Source: Poriferisodalis sp965208895
GTDB lineage: Bacteria; Actinomycetota; Acidimicrobiia; Acidimicrobiales; Poriferisodalaceae
Assembly: GCF_965208895.1 (NCBI RefSeq)
Contig: NZ_OZ242363.1
Span: 1,860,001 to 1,924,000, forward strand
DNA length: 64,000 nt
Direction of reading: 5' to 3'
Part shown: one piece after another, positions 43,545-50,444 of the stretch
Position numbering within the stretch: position 1 is the first letter of the stretch
How the letters are laid out: every line of letters begins with the position of its first letter
Position numbers and translations under genes: made by a program
The notes under the pieces: generated by a model
Database searches by the model: none
Told to the model about the DNA's origin: nothing
What the model saw: the letters and a program-made list of their open reading frames with translations, nothing else

Positions 43545-44012
43545 ATGATTCGGCTCGGCTCGCTCGCCGGCTACCCCTTCGAGGGACCACGAGTGCTCGG
43601 CGGCTGGACGCCGCCTGCGGCACCGGGCGTGTTCGCGATCCTGTACCGGGCCGACCCCGACGCCAAGCCCTACGACTACGCCGTGCTCGACGTCGATCAC
43701 GCAGACAATCTGGCTGCGGCCGGGCTGCCATTCGGCCACCAGCGCGCCAAGTGCTGGGAGCGACGCGCCGGCAACAAGTGGAATCTCCACATCTGCACCT
43801 ACGAGGTGCCTGGCGGGCTGCCCTCACACCGCGAACAGATCGTCCGAGAGCTGATTTCGGTCTACCGGCCCGGCTGCGCGCCCGAACAATTCGACCAAGT
43901 GTGGGAGGACGAGTGGATCGGCAGCTACCGGACCCCTACCGCCGGCCCGCTCACCACCACCCGAGATCCCCCCAAGTCATCGAGACCGGTCTCTGAACCG
44001 AACGACAACTGA
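43545..44012 (+). CDS. Hypothetical protein, GIY-YIG-like in outline
   Basis: 155 residues, ATG 43545. GVFAILYRADPDAKPYDYAV, YEVPGGLPSHREQIVRELIS and FDQVWEDEWIGSY are the visible conserved-looking pieces; the order strand-strand-helix followed by basic residues recalls a GIY-YIG nuclease outline but key residues cannot be confirmed. Same strand as the coxDE unit, separated by 89 bases. Confidence 0.5.
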   Translation: MIRLGSLAGYPFEGPRVLGGWTPPAAPGVFAILYRADPDAKPYDYAVLDVDHADNLAAAGLPFGHQRAKCWERRAGNKWNLHICTYEVPGGLPSHREQIVRELISVYRPGCAPEQFDQVWEDEWIGSYRTPTAGPLTTTRDPPKSSRPVSEPNDN

Positions 44013-44194
44013 TCATCGGTGCGTGCTCTGCCAAGCCTGTGCTGACTGGCCACTGCATCGAGCGGGTTGCGAATGGGCCGCTCTTCGGGTCGTTGCCGAC
44101 AGCGAACCAAGAGGTCAGACCTGCACTTCCTGCCAAACCTGCACATTCCATCGTCCCGCCAGGAGTCACGGACCGACATGCAACACTCGGTGTC

Positions 44195-46063
44195 ATGAGC
44201 GGAACCCAGGCAGGGTTCGGCGCCACGGTCGCGGTGGCCTGCGCCGCCCACGACCTGTTCCGCGTTGACGACTGGCCGCCCAGCAACCGCCACGACGACA
44301 TCTGGCATGACGTCACGGTATGCGAGGCGAGTCTGCCCGACATGGCCGAGACCGGCGGCACCGCGTCGATACCGACACGGCCCGACGGACTTGAGATGCT
44401 CGTGCTGCGCGGCAGCGACCCGGTCAGCCGCGCCGGCCGACTCACAGAGCTCGTCTTGGAACTGCGCCGCCCGGTCAGGCTCGTGTACCGCGGCAGCGCC
44501 GAGCCGGTGCGAGCGGCAGCACCGGTCGCAAACGCCCCGATAGGCGCCGCTGTCACGCACGGCCCCAGCGCCGGCGCGTCGGTGATGTGCCTCGTGCCGT
44601 CCGCCATCGGCGCAGCCGCCTCTGGATATTCCAGCAGTTGCGCGACCGACGCGCACGGGCAGGTCACCGTGCGCTACTTGGTGCCCACCAATGCGGCGCA
44701 CGCGTTGCGCCGCGGGCGCGACACGCTGCTGGTATTCGAGGACCGCGACCAAGACGGCGCCCATGACCATCTTCCCGGCCGCGTCGGCCACGAACCCGCC
44801 GCAGCGATCGACATCCCCGTCGCCAAAGCCCCCAGCTACGTCGCATTGGGCGACTCGTACTCGTCCGGCGAGCAAGGCCGCCCCGACGCCGCAGGCTTCG
44901 CAGGCGGCTACCAGAACGGCGTCAGTCCCGCCGACCCGCACTGCCGCCGCTGGAGCGAGGCATACCCGAACGTGATCGCCCGCGAATTCCTCGGCGACAG
45001 CACTGTCGGCATCAACGCGACCTTCGCCACGTTCGCATGCACCGGCGCGATCACCTACAACATCCACGACCCGCGCGGACCCGGTGATGAGGTCACCCAG
45101 GAAGACCTGATCGAGACCAACAAGCCCTCTCATCCGGTGCCGAGCCTCAGCTACGACTCCGACACCGGCCAACTGCTGCCACGCCCGAGCGACTGGGAAC
45201 CCCGCCAAGCTGTGTCCTTGGCGAACGCCCAAGCGATGAACGATGTGGACATGATCACCATCACCATCGGCGGCAACGACGTCGGATTCGCGAATGTGAT
45301 CAGAGCCTGCGCAACGCCGCTCATCGGCAACCTCGACTCGACATGCAACCAGGACGATTTGGCGCTCAGCTGGGCGGAGGTGCAAGACCGCATTGAGGAC
45401 GCTCTGACGAAGATTCGAGCGGCATCCCCGCGGGCGTCGATATACGCGCTGGGCTACCCGCCGATCACCCCTCGGCCCACACCGTGCCCTAGCGACGTCA
45501 GGGACTGTCCAGAGTTGGGCATCAACCAGCAAATCGATGACTGTCCTGCACTGTCAGCACAGGACATACTCGCTCACTCGGCGGGGGTGGAAAGCCTTCC
45601 CGCTGTGTTCAGGCCCTTGGGCTATTTGGCCAGGTGGAGTCCACTTGGGATTGCGGCCAGCGTGAACGGGTTGTCATTGGATGAGATCGCCAGCGGTATT
45701 GCGAAGATCGATCACGTCGAGGCTGACTTTCTGTGGTCGAGCGCGGGAGCGCTGAATCGAGCCGTGCAGCGTGCTGCTGCCGCGGCGGGCGTGCATTTTG
45801 TGGACATCCGATCAGGAGACCAGTTCGCGAGTTCGACTGGGAGTCTTGTGGGCCGCGATCCCTGCGGCGCCGATCCTTGGCTGCACGGCTTCGTCTTGGA
45901 TATGGAGCAGACTCCCGCGTCAGCCAAGTCATTCCATCCAAATGTGGCAGGCCATACGGCGTACGCACGAAACCTTGAGCAATACATCAGAGCGCAGATC
46001 GTGGCAGGCACCGACTTGAGCGAGGCGGGCCTTCCGGCGAACCCGAAGGCTGCGAGCCGGTGA
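44195..46063 (+). CDS. SGNH/GDSL hydrolase, signal peptide not visible
   Basis: 622 residues from ATG 44195 (the frame opens at 44039). Residues ~1-210 are beta-rich with no recognised family. The hydrolase domain starts PSYVALGDSYSSGEQGRPD (block I), followed by ITIGGNDVGFANVI (block III) and SFHPNVAGHTAYA (Asp/His block V). Such enzymes are esterases/lipases, normally secreted; here no signal peptide precedes, so the N-terminus looks truncated. A ribosome site AGGAGT serves an out-of-frame six-codon ORF (ATG 44178) that ends with ATGA on this start, which may couple translation or mark a frameshift. Confidence 0.75.
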   Translation: MSGTQAGFGATVAVACAAHDLFRVDDWPPSNRHDDIWHDVTVCEASLPDMAETGGTASIPTRPDGLEMLVLRGSDPVSRAGRLTELVLELRRPVRLVYRGSAEPVRAAAPVANAPIGAAVTHGPSAGASVMCLVPSAIGAAASGYSSSCATDAHGQVTVRYLVPTNAAHALRRGRDTLLVFEDRDQDGAHDHLPGRVGHEPAAAIDIPVAKAPSYVALGDSYSSGEQGRPDAAGFAGGYQNGVSPADPHCRRWSEAYPNVIAREFLGDSTVGINATFATFACTGAITYNIHDPRGPGDEVTQEDLIETNKPSHPVPSLSYDSDTGQLLPRPSDWEPRQAVSLANAQAMNDVDMITITIGGNDVGFANVIRACATPLIGNLDSTCNQDDLALSWAEVQDRIEDALTKIRAASPRASIYALGYPPITPRPTPCPSDVRDCPELGINQQIDDCPALSAQDILAHSAGVESLPAVFRPLGYLARWSPLGIAASVNGLSLDEIASGIAKIDHVEADFLWSSAGALNRAVQRAAAAAGVHFVDIRSGDQFASSTGSLVGRDPCGADPWLHGFVLDMEQTPASAKSFHPNVAGHTAYARNLEQYIRAQIVAGTDLSEAGLPANPKAASR

Positions 46064-46713
46064 CCCACACAGAAACAGAGGCCGCGCTGCTGTGGCGCAG
46101 GCTTGTCGCGCGGCTGTGCGACGCCGTTTGCCTCGCTGCGGCGATCACGCTGATCCTCTTCCTCATCAGCGCTGGAGCAGTGGGCCTAGGCAAATGGAGT
46201 TCCGAAGGTGAGGCCTCCAGCGGATTCTTCGGTGCCGATCTGGTCGTGGGTTTCTATCTGTTGATTGCCTTGGTCTTCATAGGACTGCCGGCTGCCCTTG
46301 TGACTTGGTATGTGTATGAATGCGTAGTGGCGAGGCGTTCAGGGCAAACGCCGGGCAAGCGGTTGTTGGGCTTGCGCGTGGTGGCGCACGACGCGAGGCG
46401 CACGGCACCGCCTGGCGTTGATCGGTTGTCGGCGCGGTGGATGACTCTGCAACTTCCGACCGCGGTTGCGTTGGCCGCGGGTTGCTTGGAGTGGCCTACG
46501 GGCGATCGATGGCCGGCGCTCGGGGGCTTGGGGTGGCTGCTGGTGGTTGCTGCGCCGGCACTGTTGTCTCGATCTCGGCGCGGTTTGCATGACTGGGCAG
46601 CACACACGATCGTGGTGTCGGCGCCGCGGCCGGGCAGTCGGGTGCTGGGGCCGGATTCGTCGGACCAGTCGGCGGGCTTGGTGAAGCCGGTTCGCCGGCC
46701 AACGCAGGCATGA
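46060..46713 (+). CDS. RDD-family membrane protein
   Basis: 217 residues, GTG 46060 coupled by GTGA overlap to the SGNH gene. WRRLVARLCDAVCLAAAITL (the RDD-type R...D), two hydrophobic helices, ARRSGQTPGKRLLGLRVV between them and a C-terminal pair (LLVVAAPALL, RRGLHDWAAHTIVV). RDD proteins are small inner-membrane proteins of unclear function, some linked to Na+/H+ transport. Confidence 0.88.
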   Translation: MTHTETEAALLWRRLVARLCDAVCLAAAITLILFLISAGAVGLGKWSSEGEASSGFFGADLVVGFYLLIALVFIGLPAALVTWYVYECVVARRSGQTPGKRLLGLRVVAHDARRTAPPGVDRLSARWMTLQLPTAVALAAGCLEWPTGDRWPALGGLGWLLVVAAPALLSRSRRGLHDWAAHTIVVSAPRPGSRVLGPDSSDQSAGLVKPVRRPTQA

Positions 46714-47373
46714 GGATCTTGCTGATGGACGCGAACAAATGGAAGTCGGCGCTGTGGGTTGCAGTGATCGCTGCCGGGGCGGCCTCTGCGGTGCTGTGGG
46801 CTGCTGGTGGCGGGTCGGGCACGCGAGGTGCCCGGTTGCGCTGGGCGTTTCGTGACGCCGGGCGAAGTGCTGTTGTTCGCCGCGGAAGGGTTCGCCGGGA
46901 ATGCGTCTGTGAGCTTCGTCGGCAAGTGGGCATCTTTGGGCGGCGTTTTGTCGGGGGATCTGGCCGTGCCTGCAGAGACTGCGGATCCTGATGGAACGCT
47001 GACATTCTCGTGGCCGGTCCCGGACACGCCGTCGGCGTCTGTTGATGCTGCCCCGCGTGTCTACGCAATTCAGGGATCCGGCACGAATCCGGCTGGGGAG
47101 ACTCATACGGCGTACATGCTCGAGCCGCTGGTGGCCTACCCAGACACAGTGCCGTGCGCGGTGCCTGATTCGGCGACGACGCCGTTGGGCACGACCATTC
47201 GGGTTGATGTGCTGGCGAATGACGCGGCGCCGGAGGGTGGGCAGGCTCTATCGGTGGTTGCGACTGAGTCGAGTGTAGATGTCGGCGGCTGATTGCCAGT
47301 TGTGGAGTCGGCGGACGCGGCAACGGGTGCTGTGTCGTTCGTGCCGGTCGCTGGGGGCTATTCGGGGTGGTAG
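46710..47373 (+). pseudogene. Decayed secreted Ig-like protein
   Basis: Coupled by ATGA to the RDD gene. A signal/TM helix (KSALWVAVIAAGAASAVLWA) starts in one frame. The mature-like sequence (RFVTPGEVLLFAAEGFAGNA, PVPDTPSASVDAAPRVYAIQ) is in the next frame, with the shift around 46815-46850. It contains an Ig-like segment RVDVLANDAAPEGGQALSVV, is interrupted by TGA at 47290-47292, runs on as LPVVESADAATGAVSFVP and ends at TAG 47373. The gene is beyond repair by a single change, so it is true decay. Confidence 0.75.
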
Positions 47374-47717
47374 CCGACCGCGTCGTGGAGCCGGCTGCGC
47401 CGCGTGCCCATGGCGGGCCGAGCCGGCACTGGCTCGCGAGGCTCCGCGGGCTCATAGGTAGCGCCGGCCACAATGCCTTCGGCCATGCCGTAGAGCAGCG
47501 GCAGCGCTCCTGCGATAACGCCGCTGGTGCTGTTGATGCGCTCGACACCAGGCTCCACAGCTTCGGCGTCGGCCTTGATCTTCCAGACGATCTGCGAGCA
47601 CTCTTCGAGCAGCCCCGCGATGCGGGTCAGCTGGCTTCCGACGATGAACAGGTAGAAGGCCAGCCCCGCGATCAGCAGGCCGATCAGGATGACGGAGAGA
47701 ACTACGAGCGTCGTCAT
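47358..47717 (-). CDS. Small membrane protein 5 of the cox operon
   Basis: 119 residues: an N-terminal TM helix (TTLVVLSVILIGLLIAGLAF), then a predicted amphipathic helix (LTRIAGLLEECSQIVWKIKA) and a low-complexity tail. The start overlaps the end of the preceding gene by 4 bases (ATGA), so it belongs to the cox transcript. It shares the TM-helix-plus-heptad plan of the four genes before it but no recognised family. Confidence 0.75.
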   Translation of the reverse strand: MTTLVVLSVILIGLLIAGLAFYLFIVGSQLTRIAGLLEECSQIVWKIKADAEAVEPGVERINSTSGVIAGALPLLYGMAEGIVAGATYEPAEPREPVPARPAMGTRRSRLHDAVGYHPE

Positions 47718-48004
47718 GAGCGCACCTTGTCGAGCACACGGCCCAAGAACAGGTGGTGTTCGAGGCCTTCGGTCAGGACCGCATCGACTTGCTCGGCAGT
47801 CTCTGCGATGAGAGCGGTGTCACCGGTGTTGGCGGCTGCTCGCTCGAGTGTGTCCTTGATGACTTCCACCCGGCGTTCGATCGTGCGCACGAGCAGCACC
47901 AGCATCGTGAGCAGCGCAACGACGGCCACGATCACGACGAAGCCGCCGATGATGACGCCCCACCACAGATTCTCTTGGGTGTCGGTCAACCCCAATAGAT
48001 CCAT
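47714..48004 (-). CDS. Small membrane protein 4 of the cox operon
   Basis: 96 residues: TM helix at residues about 15-40 (WWGVIIGGFVVIVAVVALLT), then TIERRVEVIKDTLERAAANT and AETAEQVDAVLTEGLEHHLF. The helix after the membrane is charged and heptad-like. It starts 1 base after the previous gene and overlaps the next by 4. Confidence 0.75.
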   Translation of the reverse strand: MDLLGLTDTQENLWWGVIIGGFVVIVAVVALLTMLVLLVRTIERRVEVIKDTLERAAANTGDTALIAETAEQVDAVLTEGLEHHLFLGRVLDKVRS

Positions 48005-48005
48005 C

Positions 48006-48272
48006 TCAGCCTCCTAACCGGGCCCGACCACGCTTGAGACCGGCGACGATGGTCGATGCCGCCTCAATCGTGGTGTTCAGTTCCGCCAGCGCCGCCGTGT
48101 TGGTCACTGCGTCTTCCAGCGCGTCGTTGATCTCCGAGGCCCGATTGCCGATCGAACGGGCGAGCATCAGGATCGGCACGACGAGCGCGACCACGGCGAT
48201 CACCACCGCGATGCCGATCACGTAGCCGATGGTCCATCCGGTTGTGGACTCTTGAGCGAGTAGCTGCATCAC
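48006..48272 (-). CDS. Small membrane protein 3 of the cox operon
   Basis: 88 residues: TM helix (IGYVIGIAVVIAVVALVVPI), then MLARSIGNRASEINDALEDA and LNTTIEAASTIVAGLKRGRA. Similar in plan and in the Ala-Asn/Thr-rich heptads to its neighbours, suggesting an old tandem duplication. Confidence 0.75.
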   Translation of the reverse strand: MMQLLAQESTTGWTIGYVIGIAVVIAVVALVVPILMLARSIGNRASEINDALEDAVTNTAALAELNTTIEAASTIVAGLKRGRARLGG

Positions 48273-48285
48273 GGCAATGCCCCCC

Positions 48286-48513
48286 TCAGATCGATTCGCA
48301 GAAGTCGCTGACGGGTTTGAGCGTCGAATTGACTGACGGCAGCACCGTCGGGACAGTCGAGGTCTGCTCCGCTATGACACGAACGCCGCCCGCGACCTGC
48401 ACGAGCGTGGCGTGAACGGCTCGCAAGTGGAGCACCACTCGCAACAGCCCGACGGCGGCAGCCACGATGATCAAGGCGCCGATGATGACGGTGACCCAGG
48501 CAACAGCAGGCAT
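48286..48513 (-). CDS. Small membrane protein 2 of the cox operon
   Basis: 75 residues: TM helix (AWVTVIIGALIIVAAAVGLL), then VLHLRAVHATLVQVAGGVRV and a short tail. Ends in CESI. Same layout as the other four. Confidence 0.75.
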   Translation of the reverse strand: MPAVAWVTVIIGALIIVAAAVGLLRVVLHLRAVHATLVQVAGGVRVIAEQTSTVPTVLPSVNSTLKPVSDFCESI

Positions 48514-48524
48514 CAGATCTCCCT

Positions 48525-48776
48525 TCAGCCCAAGAGCTTCCCGACCGAACCGGCGTAGCGCACGGCACCGTCCGCTACCTCTTCGATCGTCTCGTCAGTG
48601 GTCGCGAGCAGATCACGCGTGGTGCCGAGCTCGCCGATGACCCCCACGCCCCCGGCGAGGATGTCGTCGCTGGCTTTGCGGATCCGCTCGATGGCGGCCA
48701 AGACCCGGTTCAGCAGTGCAACCGCAACCGGCACGACCACTGCCAGCAGTATCAGGTTTCCTATCCACCAGAGCAC
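48525..48776 (-). CDS. Small membrane protein 1 of the cox operon
   Basis: 83 residues from GTG 48776; GAGGAGGCTGCT gives an excellent ribosome site overlapping the coxG stop region. TM helix WWIGNLILLAVVVPVAVALL, then NRVLAAIERIRKASDDILAG and LLATTDETIEEVADGAVRYA. It begins the run of five and follows coxG by 10 bases. Confidence 0.78.
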   Translation of the reverse strand: MLWWIGNLILLAVVVPVAVALLNRVLAAIERIRKASDDILAGGVGVIGELGTTRDLLATTDETIEEVADGAVRYAGSVGKLLG

Positions 48777-48786
48777 AGCAGCCTCC

Positions 48787-49371
48787 TCAGACGGCCTCGG
48801 GGCGATACGGCATGACGAATCGACGCACCACGCGCGCAAGCCCCTTTTGCGCGGCACGCACACCGATGGCGGCACCGCCGGCGCTTTGGACTTGACCGAC
48901 CTCGTCGGGATCGCGGCCCGCCGCGATCGCAGCGAGCCGGTTTTGCACGTTGGCGGCAAAATCGCTCAGCAGCACCGCGGTGATGTCGCCCACCAGTCCG
49001 CGCCCGTACTGCGCTGCCGGACCGGAGAGCTGCAGGTCCATCGCGACCTCGACGGCCGTGCCGCCCGCGGCTTCGGCAAGGTTTGCGTGGAGCTCAAGGG
49101 TGGCTTGGCCCCGGCCCTTGCGATCGGCACCGCTGGCAGCGACCGAGATCGTGCGGGCATCTTCGTCGCGGTGAGTGATCTCGGCACCGCCGTCGAAGTC
49201 CAGCTTGATCGGGCCGAGGCCGATGGACACCGTGCCGCCGTAGCGGTCGTCGCCGAGCTCGTCGGTCAGCTCGGTACCGGGCAGGCACGCGGCGACCTGG
49301 GGCACGTTGCCGAAGAAGTCCCATACAGCCTCCATCGGCTGCGCGACTTCGAACTGATTCGTGATCTGCAT
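48787..49371 (-). CDS. coxG: CoxG, SRPBCC-fold CODH accessory protein
   Basis: 194 residues. MQITNQFEVAQPMEAVWDFF, NVPQVAACLPGTELTDELGD, GGTVSIGLGPIKLDFDGGAE and AMDLQLSGPAAQYGRGLVGD are the CoxG START-like fold with a hydrophobic cavity. The C-terminus has an amphipathic stretch (KGLARVVRRFVMPY) suited to membrane contact. CoxG is needed for electron transfer from CODH to membrane quinone. It overlaps the XdhC gene stop by 1 base and leads into the five membrane-protein genes. Confidence 0.92.
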   Translation of the reverse strand: MQITNQFEVAQPMEAVWDFFGNVPQVAACLPGTELTDELGDDRYGGTVSIGLGPIKLDFDGGAEITHRDEDARTISVAASGADRKGRGQATLELHANLAEAAGGTAVEVAMDLQLSGPAAQYGRGLVGDITAVLLSDFAANVQNRLAAIAAGRDPDEVGQVQSAGGAAIGVRAAQKGLARVVRRFVMPYRPEAV

Positions 49372-50444
49372 CAGGCGACTCCCTGTTCGCGATCAGTGGG
49401 AGTGCGCGGGGTGGCAAACCCTCCCGACGCGTCGGCTCCTGTTTCCCGCTCTTGTTCGCTCCGCTCACGGGCCGCTCGGGCCCCGGTTTCGCCTAACGGC
49501 TCAGCCTCATAGGCCGTGCGGCACCCGGCGCAGCAGAAATAGAAGACCTCGTCGCCCACCTCGAGTGAGACAGCTGCGGATTCGACCAGGACTGTCATGC
49601 CGCAGATGGGGTCGATTGCCGTTGGGGCAGCAGGCGCTTGAGCCGTGACCGTCGCCGCGAACGCACCCGCCGCACGCAGCTGCACCAGCTCAGCCAAGAT
49701 CGACACGGCAACCTCTTTGTGCGAGGTGCTGCCGAGATCGAGGCCAGCGGGGGCGCGCAGTGCGCCGAGCTTGGCTTCCTCCACGCCTTGGGAGGCCAGC
49801 AAGGCCCGGACACTTGCGGATCGCCGCGCGGACGACACCAGGCCCACATAGGCGGGGTCGGCCTTGAACGCAGCCGCCAGCACGTCTTCGTCGCCATGCC
49901 CTTGGGTGGCAACGACGACGATCGACTGCGGCGAGAGCAGCCCTTCGCTGAACTCGGCACGATCAACGAGTTCGACGCGCCAGTCGAGTTGGGCTGCGAG
50001 GACCGACAGGGTTGTCGCCATGGGCGAGCTTCCGACGATCACGATGTGGGGTGTGGCCACGACGGGCTCCAAGTAGATCTGCAGGGCGCCGTCGCTGCGG
50101 CACGACATCGGCACCGCGGTCGTGCCCTGGGGGAGATCGCCGAATCGGTCGCTCGCTCCGAGCGCCAGCAAACGCGGCATCCCTGCTTCGAGCGTTGCCA
50201 CGGCCTCACGGATGAACACCGGCTCGGCGCAGGCACCGCCGATCCACCCGTAGATCTCGCCCGAGGCTGTGTAGATGGCACGAGACCCCTGCTGGCCCGA
50301 CGTCGGACCTTCCCGCCAGACAACCGTGGCCAGCACGAATGCCTCACCGCTGCGTGCGAGTTCGGTGGCGCGTTCGAGCACGCCCCAGCCCTCGACAGAG
50401 CTGGACTCAGCGGCACTGGGCCCGATGCGATTGGGGCCGCTCAT
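49371..50444 (-). CDS. XdhC/CoxI-family protein with C-terminal YHS domain
   Basis: 357 residues. XdhC_CoxI start (ATVVWREGPTSGQQGSRAIY, GWIGGACAEPVFIREAVATL), a Rossmann part (TPHIVIVGSSPMATTLSVLA, VVATQGHGDEDVLAAA), then near residue 290 a YHS-type domain (DPICGMTVLVESAA, EVFYFCCAGCRTAYEAEP) with metal-binding Cys. XdhC proteins insert or sulphurate the molybdenum cofactor; the YHS part may handle copper or iron for the CuSMo centre. ATGA overlap with coxL. Confidence 0.88.
   Translation of the reverse strand: MSGPNRIGPSAAESSSVEGWGVLERATELARSGEAFVLATVVWREGPTSGQQGSRAIYTASGEIYGWIGGACAEPVFIREAVATLEAGMPRLLALGASDRFGDLPQGTTAVPMSCRSDGALQIYLEPVVATPHIVIVGSSPMATTLSVLAAQLDWRVELVDRAEFSEGLLSPQSIVVVATQGHGDEDVLAAAFKADPAYVGLVSSARRSASVRALLASQGVEEAKLGALRAPAGLDLGSTSHKEVAVSILAELVQLRAAGAFAATVTAQAPAAPTAIDPICGMTVLVESAAVSLEVGDEVFYFCCAGCRTAYEAEPLGETGARAARERSEQERETGADASGGFATPRTPTDREQGVA

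Noticed and set aside
43925..45532. Long minus-strand open frame (535 codons)
   Set aside because: Antisense to the SGNH hydrolase, whose catalytic blocks are unmistakable on the plus strand.
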